From Chitinophaga qingshengii (lineage in GTDB: Bacteria > Bacteroidota > Bacteroidia > Chitinophagales > Chitinophagaceae), in the NCBI RefSeq assembly GCF_014529935.1, contig NZ_JACVFC010000001.1, positions 2,418,001 through 2,482,000 on the forward strand: DNA of 64,000 nucleotides. Direction: 5' to 3'. Numbering within the stretch: position 1 is the first letter of the stretch; every line of letters starts with the position of its first letter. A model generated the notes under the pieces. The model was not told the origin of the DNA and made no database searches. It worked only from the letters and a program-made list of their open reading frames with translations. Both the position numbers and the translations under genes were made by a program. This document shows, one piece after another, positions 26,878-36,718 of the stretch.

Positions 26878-29800
26878 TTATCGATTTCCTATAAATACCT
26901 TTCTGGCCACCACTTTACCATTTACCTGAAATGAAACAATGTATATCCCGTTGCTATAACGGGAACCCAGGAAATGACGACCGTTACCGGTAAATTCTTT
27001 TTGACCGTAAGTCTGTCCTGCAATATTCGTCACGCTGATATAACATTTTTCTCCCGGTACTTTATCAAAGTAAGCATACAAGCCACCTGCAGTACAGTAG
27101 GCACTGAATACCGGCGCTCCGGAAGTCATGACATCACTGCCTTCTTTACGGAACACGATAGCAAAACGTTGATGATAACTACCGGCTTCAAGGTACAAGC
27201 GGTACTTTGCTCCTGCCGTTAACGCGGTATATTGTCCGGTAACGGCATCTCTCAGATATATCGGCTGATCATCCGGGATACGTTCACGGCTTACGGTATT
27301 GAAAGTGATCCAACCCGCCCTGGCAATCCTGATCCCTACCGGAATAACCAAAGCTGTATCCCATACATCAGACCATGCCCCGATAGCAAGACGGGAGCTA
27401 TCTGTTGCCAGCGTGTATACATTGGGGATAGCCGGATCTGTATTCATCAGTTTGATGGCATCCAGTTGTTTCTCAAAGGCCGGCGTCCCGTCAGCATCAA
27501 AGTATACGACGAGGGGATCATATGGCGCGCCATCATCCGCAAAAGCGGCGCCCATCCGCAACACAGGCGTTAGTTGCGATACCCGGTGGAAAACAGGCGA
27601 CAACGCGTTGACTCTCGCATTGTTGTTAATCGTAATCGCTCCCGTAACCGGAAAAGTCCCATTGGTAACATGTACAAAAAAGCCCTGCATAGACCCAATG
27701 ATGTTATTGGCGATACCATCGCTGGAAACACCATTGATATAGGTGCTATAGGTACCGGTGTATTGATCGGTAGTACCGGGATTAAAATAATACACTGCGT
27801 TATCCACATTTGTCCGTGTCCATCCGGAGGCTGCATTCCAGTCAATAGGCGACGGGTAAGGATTCCCTATCAGGTTAAAGCCCTGTGTATAAGGTTGATT
27901 GTTATTCGTGAGCGAAGGGGCTGTAACAGACCCGTTATTGACCACACCGGTAATATCCACCGTAATGGGGGCTGTTGAAGTTCCCATCTGCGCAGCATAC
28001 CCCTGCATGGGTGTCAGTACATTTGCTGTATTGGTATAGGACACCCATCCTGTAGACGCCCTTGTTTCGTCGTACCGGTATAATGAAGGAAACGACGCAT
28101 TCAGATTAATGTCATTAGCCAATTGACTGACAGTGGCCGCCTGAAAAGGAGAACTGAGATACCGGTAACCGAAGGCGTTGGAAAGATAACGCTGCATGGT
28201 TACATTGCCGGTTACCTGTCCCGTGCCGCTGCCAGTAATCAACGCTGTAGCAGCGGCAGTAGATAGCAGCGTGAGAAAACCGGCAGTACTGAACTGTCCG
28301 GCGGTGGGAGTCAGTATACCGCTGATTTTGAGTGTTCCGGCCAGCGTCACCCCGGCTGCATTGTTAATGGTCAGAGATTGCAGGGTATTGGTAGCAAAGA
28401 TGCCGGCGGGGATGGTCTGTGCCGTCACGCCATTCAATACAATGGTACCCGCAGTGGCGTTAATGGCGCCAGGACCGCTGATAGTACCTGCCAGCTGCAG
28501 GATGGCATTGCTGACGGTAACAGTAGCTCCGGTTTGAATCGTTATATTATTGGCGGTGGCAGTGCCCGTACTGACCAGTGGATAATTCACCAACGCAGCA
28601 GGAATGGTCACATTGGTATTGATGGCTGGTATCGCAGCGGTAGACCAGTTGCCGGTAACAAACCAGTTAGTACTGATTGCTCCCGTCCAGATAGCGCCCA
28701 ACGACAGTTCTCCCACTACCAGGTCGCCCAATGCAGTAAGCCCTGTAGCCTGTATGGATGTTGCCAATGGAGCGCTGACAGCTGCCAATGTCCAGTTGGT
28801 ACCATCATACCTGGCTACCTTAAAATTAGCGGTATTGGCGCCTGTTCCCACATCGGCAGCTACCCAGTTCAATGTAACGTTTACCGTTGTAAATACCGTT
28901 CCGCTATTGATGAGCGACCAGTAGCGGTTTACCTTTTTGGTACCATCGATACCGGATGTGGCAATATTGGGATGGCTTCCATCAGTGACCACCCCGGTAA
29001 TATTACCGGCGGTGGTTACACTGGCAAACAAGGCAGTGGCAGGAGAATAAATAAGGCTGTCTCCTACTTCAAATGTCCTGGAGACAGCAGCCCCGCCTGC
29101 CACATTTTTTTGCAAACGCCCATACACCCATCCTGTGTTTTGTGCGGCTCCTGTTATCGTGGCGCCGGCGGGCATTATCAAAGTATTGCCGCCTGTCCTT
29201 ACATTACCGGTGGTAAACGTGAGAATGCCATTTACCGTTACATTGGTTTGCAACACCACTTGTCCCGATGCCTTTTTTACCTGGATATTATTGAACGCTC
29301 CGGTTGAGGAAACCAGCTGGTCTGCCCGTCCGGAAAAATAAATAGTAGCGCCTGTATTGGTAAAAGTTCCACCGGTCATTGTCCAGTTCCCCCTCAGCGT
29401 ATCCGTAAAACTGCCCGGGATGAACGTGCCATTGCTAAGGGTAAAATTACTCAGTATGGTAATAGGTGCCGACGCCGTTTTATTGCCGGCAGCAGAAATG
29501 ACGAGGTTGCCATACGGCGTAACAGTAGCGATAGCCTGGGTAGTTCCGCCGTATTCCACGTAACTCAGGGTATCCAGGGCATAGGAATCAAAAGCGGGCA
29601 GGCTGTTAACTCCTCTCACAATCAGGCGGGCATTGGCGCCGATTATAAGCGCACCGCCATTGGTCACGTCTTCTGTAATGGTGGAATCTCCGGTATCCAG
29701 TACGCCTGATAAAATATCCAGCGCTGTCATCAGCGATAATGACCGGCCCAGTGACACGACTGCATTATTGGATTTTTTTACTTCCAGGGTAGCCAGGTTG

Positions 29801-32800
29801 AAGGGAGCAATTGTACCGCCAATCAGGGACGGGCCTGAGCCCACCATTACAGGCATACCTACAGACGCATCCAGCGTATCATTCAGCGTAAGATTATTGA
29901 TGACGTTAAAATTGGAGCTGGCGGTCACATTTCCATTGACCACAAGATTATAAAAAGTGGTACTGTCGCTACCGATCAAAATGGCGGAAGGAGCGGCCAT
30001 CGTGAAAGTAGAGGTGCCGCCATGCAGCGTTCCATTACTCTCAACATTTCCGTTCACGATAAAAGTATTGGCGCCTGCGTAGAATACGCCATTACCATTG
30101 ATATGAAAGTCGGCACTCTGGGTCCATCCCGTAGCGGGAGTAACGCCGGCGGTGTTGGCAATGGTAACGGTAGCCAGGTTGGTAGGCGTTCCCGTAATGG
30201 TTATCGGTGCTGTGCCGCCAAATATCACGGTACCGGTACTGTTAAAGGAAGTCCCCGTCAGTTGAATAGTTTGCGCAGAAGAAGGAGTAAAGTTCAGCGT
30301 TCCGCTGCTGGTAACAGTACCATTGTTGGTAAAACTGCCACTGATAGTATGCGTAGATACACCACCGTTAAATGTAGCGCCGCTGCTGATATTAAATGCC
30401 ATCAACACCGTCCAGCCCACGCTCGCGCTCACCCCCGCCGTATTATTGATATTCAGGGTCGCATAAGTGGGGGAGCTGGTAGAATTCAATACCGGCGACA
30501 CACTACCATTAAAGTTGATAACCCCTGAGGAATTGGACACCAGCGCGTTAACAAAACGGATTGTCTGCACAGCAGTACCGGTAAAGGTCGTCACCCCGTT
30601 ACTCACCAGCGATCCGTTGTTGATAAGGTCGCCGTTTACAGTGGCATTCCCGCTGCCGCCATCATAGGAACCACCGGTAATGATCTGAAGGAGGCCATTG
30701 TAGGTAATATTGCTACCGGCCACACTATAACTTCCATACACGGTAAGCCGGTTAAAGGTAGTTGTGCCGGTAATGGTTTTAGTACTGCCATTCAGGGTTA
30801 TTGTACCACTGCCGCCATTGAAGGTGCCTGCATTGTTCCAGTTACCATACAGGTTAATGGTATAAGTACCGGCATTGAAAGTTGCCCCTGCCCCTATCTG
30901 CAAATCGCTGTTGACGGTGATGTTTGCAGCCAGGCTCTGCGTACCGCTGCCTGCCAGCGTAAGATAACCATAGGAAATTCCACCGTACACCGTTTGACTG
31001 CCAGTCCCGTTGTAAGTAACAGTACTGCTGTTGCCCAGGTTATATTGTGTATAGTTGGCGGGGAAATTCCCTGTCCCGGCAACGTTCAGCGCTGCACCAT
31101 TAGCCAGTGTAAATACACCACCGGGAGAACTACGGTTAAGGTTATACGTAGATAAGGTCATTGTTCCTGCATTCACAGATACATTACCCATTACCACTAC
31201 ATTACCGGTGAGTGTGGCAGCGCTGCCTGTTTTATTGATGATAAGGTTATTGAACGTGGTAGCGGCGATATTCTGTGCATTGCTACCTGTAAAATTAACA
31301 GTGCCGGAGGCTGGCGTAAATACGCCACTGTTATTCCAGTTCCCTCCTACCGTCAGCGCAATAGCGCCACCATTGGACGTAGCGCCGGAACTGATGTTCA
31401 TATTGCCGCTGACAGTTGTTGCTGCGTTGAAGCTCAGGTCTCCGCTGCTAACGGTAACATTGCCATTGACCGTGGTTGCGCTGCCAATCTGGGCACTACC
31501 GGCAGTCTTACTGATGGTCAACTGATTGTAGGTTAAACCCGCCACGGTCTGGTTGGTGCTTCCATTGTAGGTAACCGTTCCTGTACCCGGACTGAAGGTA
31601 CCGCTGCTGTAATTAAAATTACCGCCGATATTGATGGCGCCGGTACCAGAGCAGGTGATAGCTGCATTTCCCGACTGTGTCAGCGATCCGCCTACGGTTA
31701 TACTGCCATTTCCTACGTTGAGCTGTATATTATGCCCGGTGGTACCGTCGCTCAGCGCGAGGTTGCCATTCACGGTAAGGGCCTGGTTATTCACATTGAT
31801 CGTATGTGATACGTTGGCCGACCAGATGCCGGCGATATTGCCCTGAGTGGTCAGCGAGCCGCCGGTTGCCAGTGTGAGCGTAGCCGCCTGCACACTGCCG
31901 AAAGAAATACCGGCTACGCTCACAGCGGTGCTGATAACCGGTTGGTTGGTAAATGCGATGGTACCTATTTCCACAACATCTCCGGTACCAGGCGGCCGGG
32001 AAGGGCTTCCCTGTCCAATGGTCCAGTTACCGGCGGTATTCCAGTCAGTACTGACAGAGCCATTCCACCTGACTACGTTGGCAGTGGAAGCCAGCGTATA
32101 CCTGCCGGTAAAGCTGAGTGATAGCAGGGTTGTCTGTTCCACATAATTACTGGTTGTGCTACTGGCAGTATTACCATAAACAGCCCACCCCGATCCGGTA
32201 TTCCGCCAGATAGTCAGATTGGATTTATTGTTGCCGTTCAGTTCTGCATCTTCATAATGGAAGCGCAATGTTGTTGCCGCCAGCGTAATACCGGAAGATG
32301 ATATATCATATTCGCGGTTGATGGCTGTACCCGAAGGGAAATCAGCCACTACTCCCGGGTTTACGGACATGGTGATAGACCCGGTAAGGGTAAGGCCGGT
32401 TAGGGTAATGGTGGTATTAGGCCCTTCAAAGGCGTAAGCAACGCCCAGGGAAAACGTGTGGGAATGCTGGATATTGCCGAGTATAATGCCGTTACCGCTT
32501 CTATTGCCTGTGATCGTAAGCGTATTGGTGCCGGTCATCATGCCACCGCTGGTCATTGTCAGCGTTTGCACAGAAACATTGTTCTGCAGGGTTACCTGGT
32601 TGATAGTAGCTGTTTTGTTAAGCACCAGTGTATTAAAGGTGCTGGCGCCGGTCACCGTTGTATTGGTGCTGCCGCTGAGTGTTACTGTTCCTGTGGAAGC
32701 TGTAAAGGTGCCATTATTGATCCAGTTGTTCAAAATCGTGAGTACTTGTGCAGTACCGCCGTTGAACGTAGTGCCGGAGGCAATGGTAAAATCGTTGTTC

Positions 32801-34890
32801 ACGGTAACAGCACCTCCGAGTGTTTTTGTACTGCTATTGCTGACAGTGAGGTTGTAGAAAGTACTGGCGGAAATGGTTTGGGCAGCGGTTCCGTTAAAGT
32901 TGACTGTATTGGGTACAGCGGCGGTAACATTCAATGTTCCGGCGGTGACCGTATAGGTGTTGGCGATGCCCAGCACAGCATTGGCCGACAGCTGTAACGA
33001 GGTGCCATTCAGCGTAACATTGTAAAGATTGGCGGTGCCATTGAGATAACTTGTCCCGGAAAAAGTGGCTGTCCCCGCACTGGCGGAAAACGTGTTTTGT
33101 ATATCCAGTGTATTGCTGATAGTGAAACTGGCAGAAGAAGAGACAGAGCCGGTGATGGAAAGTGTGCCGAAAGTGATGGTACCGGTTCCTGAAAATGTTT
33201 TACTGGTGCCGGTCATTACTACGGTTCCTCCGGTTCCGTTAAAAGTGCCGTTGACAGTCAGGTTACCCGTCAGCGTTATACCGGATGATGCCGTCACGGT
33301 ACCGGACACAATAAGGTTCTCCAGCATAATACCGGTACCGCTGATGGTTTTACTGGTGCCGCTCATCGTGAGTGTTCCTCCGCTAAGGAGGGTAAATGTA
33401 CCAGGAGAAGAAGTGGCCAGGTTTCCGGTAAGGGTTATCGATAAATTGGCGGCGGTTGTAATATTGGTGGCGGCAGCGGTGACGTTGTTAAAATTGTGTG
33501 TTCCGGATCCGCTGATGGAAGTGCCACCGCCTGTCATGATTACAGTACCTGTATTTCCATTGAACGTACCGTTGTTGATCCAGTTCTCACCGACCGTGAT
33601 ATTATAACTACCGCCGGAGAAAGTCGTGCCTGTCCCTATCGTCACGTTACCGCTGATCGTTATATCAGCTCCGGCCGTATAGGAAACTGAAGTTCCGCTG
33701 GCCAGGTTGGACAACAGATTACCGGCTACGGTAAAAGAGGAGGACGGGAATGTTTTCACAGCCGCTCCGCTACCGGACGACAGCGTCAGGTTGCCGTAGG
33801 TTTGCTGCGTTACTGTCTGGTTAGTCCCGGAATATTCCACGGTGCTCGTCAAACTGAATGATACGGTCCTGTAGTTAAGCGGCAGACTGTTGGTCCCTCC
33901 TACTTTCAGCGTGGCATTATTGGCTACTGTCAATGCTCCGCCGGCCACGGCAGTTCCCCTGTTGGCGGTAAAGGAGGAAAGGTCCAGGGTACCGGAGGAG
34001 ACGATGATATTACCGGAGGTCGCGGTAGTGGCATTCAGGCTATTAAGATTTCCAGCCAATGTTTTGGTGCCGGTACCACTGATCATCAGCGTTCCATATG
34101 TCAGGCTATTGCTGATGGTCTGATTTACCAATGTACCACTATAGTTAACAATACTACCGGGAGATAATGTAACAGCCCCTGTAAGCGCATAATTACCGGC
34201 CAGTGTCGCTGCATTCACCTGCAACACCGCGCCATCCAGCATGGACAAGCCAGCATTCCCGGAAACGACAACGGGTGTTGCCAGGTCAGCAGGTATAAAA
34301 GTTCCCTCTACACTAAAGGCGCCAGACACGGTGATGTTCACTTTTTGGGTCGTAACGCTTCCTATCGCAATATCCAGCTTCCTGAAAGTGGTAGTAGCTG
34401 TTCCTCCGATGGCCTGTGTTATACCGGCAAAAATGACTTTTGCATTATTATTGGTGGAGGTATAGGTCCCCCCATTGGTCCAATCCCCCTTCACTGTGAG
34501 TGAGGTACCTTTCTGGGTCAGGGTACTTCCGGCTGCAATAACAAGATTCCCGGCCACAATAAGGTTTTTGTTGATAGACAGGGTTACATTGGTACCTGCG
34601 CCTACTGTTAGTGACCGGCAAGAGGAACTTTCATTTACCGTTGGTGCAAAAGACCCGGTAAAGTTAGCGTCCCCGATAACAGCATCGACCGTACTATTCG
34701 GCACGCCCGCTGTCCAATTGGCATTGTTGGACCAGGCAGTACTGGCACTGCCTGTCCAGCTGGTCTGTGCCAATAACAGAAAAGGCAATAACAATAGCCC
34801 TGTCAACAGCATTAATCTGATACCGGAGAACGCCCATCCTCCGGTAGCCTTCCTGCTGCGCAGTAATGGTATGAACAAATGTAAAATCAC
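26878..34890 (-). CDS. Giant repetitive T9SS-sorted surface protein (2670 aa), putative adhesin
   Basis: The longest frame opens with GTG at 34890; an ATG at 34812 is an alternative start. An uncleaved or long signal ends LLLPFLLLAQ. The body is rich in Gly, Ser, Thr and Asn and almost free of charge, built from diverged units of roughly 60-70 residues with the pattern NNGTF..GTV.F.GS..QTI...TFNNLTV. Three copies of a W.G..ST.W....NW motif occur near residues 45, 940 and 2065 and look like module starts. Residues about 2290-2480 carry the GYRYLSSPF and FNLIGNPYPSPIDW motifs common in T9SS cargo. The last 80 residues form a T9SS sorting domain (NIAGQTYGQKEF, YSNGIYIVSFQVNGKVVARK). An extended beta-helical adhesin exported by T9SS is the best reading. 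Confidence 0.85.
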   Translation of the reverse strand: MILHLFIPLLRSRKATGGWAFSGIRLMLLTGLLLLPFLLLAQTSWTGSASTAWSNNANWTAGVPNSTVDAVIGDANFTGSFAPTVNESSSCRSLTVGAGTNVTLSINKNLIVAGNLVIAAGSTLTQKGTSLTVKGDWTNGGTYTSTNNNAKVIFAGITQAIGGTATTTFRKLDIAIGSVTTQKVNITVSGAFSVEGTFIPADLATPVVVSGNAGLSMLDGAVLQVNAATLAGNYALTGAVTLSPGSIVNYSGTLVNQTISNSLTYGTLMISGTGTKTLAGNLNSLNATTATSGNIIVSSGTLDLSSFTANRGTAVAGGALTVANNATLKVGGTNSLPLNYRTVSFSLTSTVEYSGTNQTVTQQTYGNLTLSSGSGAAVKTFPSSSFTVAGNLLSNLASGTSVSYTAGADITISGNVTIGTGTTFSGGSYNITVGENWINNGTFNGNTGTVIMTGGGTSISGSGTHNFNNVTAAATNITTAANLSITLTGNLATSSPGTFTLLSGGTLTMSGTSKTISGTGIMLENLIVSGTVTASSGITLTGNLTVNGTFNGTGGTVVMTGTSKTFSGTGTITFGTLSITGSVSSSASFTISNTLDIQNTFSASAGTATFSGTSYLNGTANLYNVTLNGTSLQLSANAVLGIANTYTVTAGTLNVTAAVPNTVNFNGTAAQTISASTFYNLTVSNSSTKTLGGAVTVNNDFTIASGTTFNGGTAQVLTILNNWINNGTFTASTGTVTLSGSTNTTVTGASTFNTLVLNKTATINQVTLQNNVSVQTLTMTSGGMMTGTNTLTITGNRSGNGIILGNIQHSHTFSLGVAYAFEGPNTTITLTGLTLTGSITMSVNPGVVADFPSGTAINREYDISSSGITLAATTLRFHYEDAELNGNNKSNLTIWRNTGSGWAVYGNTASSTTSNYVEQTTLLSLSFTGRYTLASTANVVRWNGSVSTDWNTAGNWTIGQGSPSRPPGTGDVVEIGTIAFTNQPVISTAVSVAGISFGSVQAATLTLATGGSLTTQGNIAGIWSANVSHTINVNNQALTVNGNLALSDGTTGHNIQLNVGNGSITVGGSLTQSGNAAITCSGTGAINIGGNFNYSSGTFSPGTGTVTYNGSTNQTVAGLTYNQLTISKTAGSAQIGSATTVNGNVTVSSGDLSFNAATTVSGNMNISSGATSNGGAIALTVGGNWNNSGVFTPASGTVNFTGSNAQNIAATTFNNLIINKTGSAATLTGNVVVMGNVSVNAGTMTLSTYNLNRSSPGGVFTLANGAALNVAGTGNFPANYTQYNLGNSSTVTYNGTGSQTVYGGISYGYLTLAGSGTQSLAANITVNSDLQIGAGATFNAGTYTINLYGNWNNAGTFNGGSGTITLNGSTKTITGTTTFNRLTVYGSYSVAGSNITYNGLLQIITGGSYDGGSGNATVNGDLINNGSLVSNGVTTFTGTAVQTIRFVNALVSNSSGVINFNGSVSPVLNSTSSPTYATLNINNTAGVSASVGWTVLMAFNISSGATFNGGVSTHTISGSFTNNGTVTSSGTLNFTPSSAQTIQLTGTSFNSTGTVIFGGTAPITITGTPTNLATVTIANTAGVTPATGWTQSADFHINGNGVFYAGANTFIVNGNVESNGTLHGGTSTFTMAAPSAILIGSDSTTFYNLVVNGNVTASSNFNVINNLTLNDTLDASVGMPVMVGSGPSLIGGTIAPFNLATLEVKKSNNAVVSLGRSLSLMTALDILSGVLDTGDSTITEDVTNGGALIIGANARLIVRGVNSLPAFDSYALDTLSYVEYGGTTQAIATVTPYGNLVISAAGNKTASAPITILSNFTLSNGTFIPGSFTDTLRGNWTMTGGTFTNTGATIYFSGRADQLVSSTGAFNNIQVKKASGQVVLQTNVTVNGILTFTTGNVRTGGNTLIMPAGATITGAAQNTGWVYGRLQKNVAGGAAVSRTFEVGDSLIYSPATALFASVTTAGNITGVVTDGSHPNIATSGIDGTKKVNRYWSLINSGTVFTTVNVTLNWVAADVGTGANTANFKVARYDGTNWTLAAVSAPLATSIQATGLTALGDLVVGELSLGAIWTGAISTNWFVTGNWSTAAIPAINTNVTIPAALVNYPLVSTGTATANNITIQTGATVTVSNAILQLAGTISGPGAINATAGTIVLNGVTAQTIPAGIFATNTLQSLTINNAAGVTLAGTLKISGILTPTAGQFSTAGFLTLLSTAAATALITGSGTGQVTGNVTMQRYLSNAFGYRYLSSPFQAATVSQLANDINLNASFPSLYRYDETRASTGWVSYTNTANVLTPMQGYAAQMGTSTAPITVDITGVVNNGSVTAPSLTNNNQPYTQGFNLIGNPYPSPIDWNAASGWTRTNVDNAVYYFNPGTTDQYTGTYSTYINGVSSDGIANNIIGSMQGFFVHVTNGTFPVTGAITINNNARVNALSPVFHRVSQLTPVLRMGAAFADDGAPYDPLVVYFDADGTPAFEKQLDAIKLMNTDPAIPNVYTLATDSSRLAIGAWSDVWDTALVIPVGIRIARAGWITFNTVSRERIPDDQPIYLRDAVTGQYTALTAGAKYRLYLEAGSYHQRFAIVFRKEGSDVMTSGAPVFSAYCTAGGLYAYFDKVPGEKCYISVTNIAGQTYGQKEFTGNGRHFLGSRYSNGIYIVSFQVNGKVVARKVFIGNR

Positions 34891-34957
34891 TGCATTAGAA
34901 TTACTGGGCTGACCAATCTTCGTCTGGCCACACCTTTCCGATCCTCTTTTTCCGGTG

Positions 34958-35824
34958 TTATTTTAGCTGCAATTCGGCCTCTGCCAATGGTGTAATCCGA
35001 GAGGGAGGTGCCGCGGAATAGGTCACATGAAGTTTTCCGGTATGGAAATCTATCCCTGGCTTATTTTCCAGTGAAAGGTGCAGGTAACGCTGCTGGTTAG
35101 GGGTATAAACTGCCAGTCCCTGAGCTGATCCGACCTGTATTCTTTTACCCTGGGGAGAAATATAATCCACGGTCACATCACCGTACACCGATGCATTCCC
35201 TGACCGGTTAAACAGTATTGTCAACAGTGGTCCTTTTTCGAAGTCCAGGGAGAGGTCTGTCAGCTGCACGGAAGCAGCCGTATTACCAATACGAACAATA
35301 ACCGGTATGGTGATCCCAAATACGGGAACAAGCCGCACGTTGATACCACTGCTATCTTTCCCTTTATTTTTATTGGCCATCAGCCGCTCATCCGGCACAG
35401 CCCTGAAATACAGGTGAGACCTGTATTCACCGGGTGTCAATTGGTTAGTTTCAGTGACCTGAAGTTTCACCACCTGCGCCTCATTGGGCCCTAACACAAC
35501 ACTATGGGGAAAAAACCGGATATATTCACTGGCAAACAGCTGACCTGAATCCGGTTCAGTGATCCGTTCAAAAGTGCCGCTTTTATTCATCCGGATCTCT
35601 ACCATGGAGATGACAAACCGGGCGGTGTCTTTCCCTGAGTTTGCAATATTAAGTTCTGTGGATCGCTCCTGGCCTTCAAAAACAGCCCGTACCGGAGTTA
35701 CCATCAGATTTCCCTGTGCAGTCGCCTGTTCAGGTGATGAAAAAAAAACAATCGCATACAGGATGATAAAAACAACTGCGGGTTTCACAATTCCCGATTT
35801 TGGTTGTACCGGTAACAAAGCCAT
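34958..35824 (-). CDS. PapD-like fimbrial-type periplasmic chaperone
   Basis: A 288-residue exported protein with a hydrophobic signal and the PapD pattern in the mature part: LMVTPVRAVFEGQERSTELNIANSGKDTARFVISMVEIRM, then EYIRFFPHSVVLGPNEAQVVKLQVTETNQLTPGEYRSHLYFRAVP (G1-strand-like region with the P.E.Q.V.L pattern). A second Ig domain begins near VPVFGITIPVIVRIGN. Such chaperones bind incomplete Ig-like subunits in the periplasm and deliver them to an usher. It lies directly downstream of a DUF4402 subunit and upstream of the giant surface protein. Sequence divergence from proteobacterial chaperones is large, so binding residues cannot be assigned with confidence. Confidence 0.8.
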   Translation of the reverse strand: MALLPVQPKSGIVKPAVVFIILYAIVFFSSPEQATAQGNLMVTPVRAVFEGQERSTELNIANSGKDTARFVISMVEIRMNKSGTFERITEPDSGQLFASEYIRFFPHSVVLGPNEAQVVKLQVTETNQLTPGEYRSHLYFRAVPDERLMANKNKGKDSSGINVRLVPVFGITIPVIVRIGNTAASVQLTDLSLDFEKGPLLTILFNRSGNASVYGDVTVDYISPQGKRIQVGSAQGLAVYTPNQQRYLHLSLENKPGIDFHTGKLHVTYSAAPPSRITPLAEAELQLK

Positions 35825-35941
35825 ATTTTCTGGTTATCTCATCAGGAATAAGCGTGTCATCCACCAAGTAGCCCTATCCTCGCAAATGCCATTGCATCCG
35901 CAGAAAGGACCCTATCCATCCTCTCCATGATCAATACACGA

Positions 35942-36457
35942 TTAATTATAATTTACCGTTACGTCGAACGGTGTGCCTGACACATAAGTACCGGCAGGCT
36001 GTGCCGCACTGACATTTAATGTAGCGCCTACGTGCAGGGCCTGGGTACCGGAGGAAAGCTGCCCCACACCAGAAGGAGTACTAACAAAACCAGATACGGT
36101 CATCGTATTGGACCCGCTGGTGATACTAACAGCAGCAGACGGCAAGCTAATACTGTAGGAGTAATTACCGGTTCCGTTTACGGTAAAGGCTGCCGCCGTA
36201 ACAGTTCCGGTAGCGGTACTGGGCAAAGTTACACCACCGGTCACGGTACGTACACCGCCGGGAGTTAATACCACCGTTCCCCCGGTAGTAGACTGTACAG
36301 CCACATTACCGAAATTCATGTCTACATCCTTGGTGATGCTAATAGGTGTGATAATGGTTGCAGTCGCCGTGGCAGAAGCCGTTTCCTGTGCCCGGGCACT
36401 GGTGATAGAGAGGGTGAAGGCCGGCAATACAACAGCCAGCAGACGAAGTACTTTCAT
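35942..36457 (-). CDS. DUF4402 protein, main fibre subunit candidate
   Basis: A 171-residue exported protein and the first gene of the cluster. After the signal (SARAQ) comes an alternating stretch ETASATATATIITPISITK, then DMNFGNVAV, GGTVVLTPGGVRTVTGGVTL, FTVNGTGNYSYSISLP, GTQALHVGATLNV and the closing GTYVSGTPFDVTVNYN, a full match to the DUF4402 pattern. The alternating Ala/Thr/Ile N-terminus would be suited to donor-strand exchange, the way usher-assembled subunits polymerise; this is inference. The gene is followed by a 117-base gap and the chaperone gene. A strong promoter was not identified in the AT-rich 260 bases upstream. Confidence 0.83.
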   Translation of the reverse strand: MKVLRLLAVVLPAFTLSITSARAQETASATATATIITPISITKDVDMNFGNVAVQSTTGGTVVLTPGGVRTVTGGVTLPSTATGTVTAAAFTVNGTGNYSYSISLPSAAVSITSGSNTMTVSGFVSTPSGVGQLSSGTQALHVGATLNVSAAQPAGTYVSGTPFDVTVNYN

Positions 36458-36718
36458 AAGATTTAATTGAAGGGGGTATAGAATATGGTATAATGACGAG
36501 TCTGTTTATAAAACGCCTTCAATCACCTCATTTTCGAACATTTCAATAGGGCCAGGAAAATATTTTAATCGCAAGAAATAGCAATAGTTTGAAGTTAATA
36601 CAAAAACATTAATTATTCCTGTTCATTTTATTCATTTTACTCAGGTATTTTTTAGTGCCCCGGAAAAAAAAAGGACCTTTGCATTAGATCTCACCGTGCC
36701 CCAAAGAAACCCATCCAT

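Noticed and set aside
26878..34890. CRISPR or tandem DNA repeats within the giant gene
   Set aside because: The repeats are diverged protein-level units of about 60-70 residues with no exact short DNA repeat and constant spacer pattern.
26974..34912. Many long open frames on the plus strand opposite the giant surface protein
   Set aside because: They arise from the repetitive Gly/Ser/Thr/Asn-rich coding strand read backwards. They show no start signals, no homology patterns and overlap one continuous well-formed frame.
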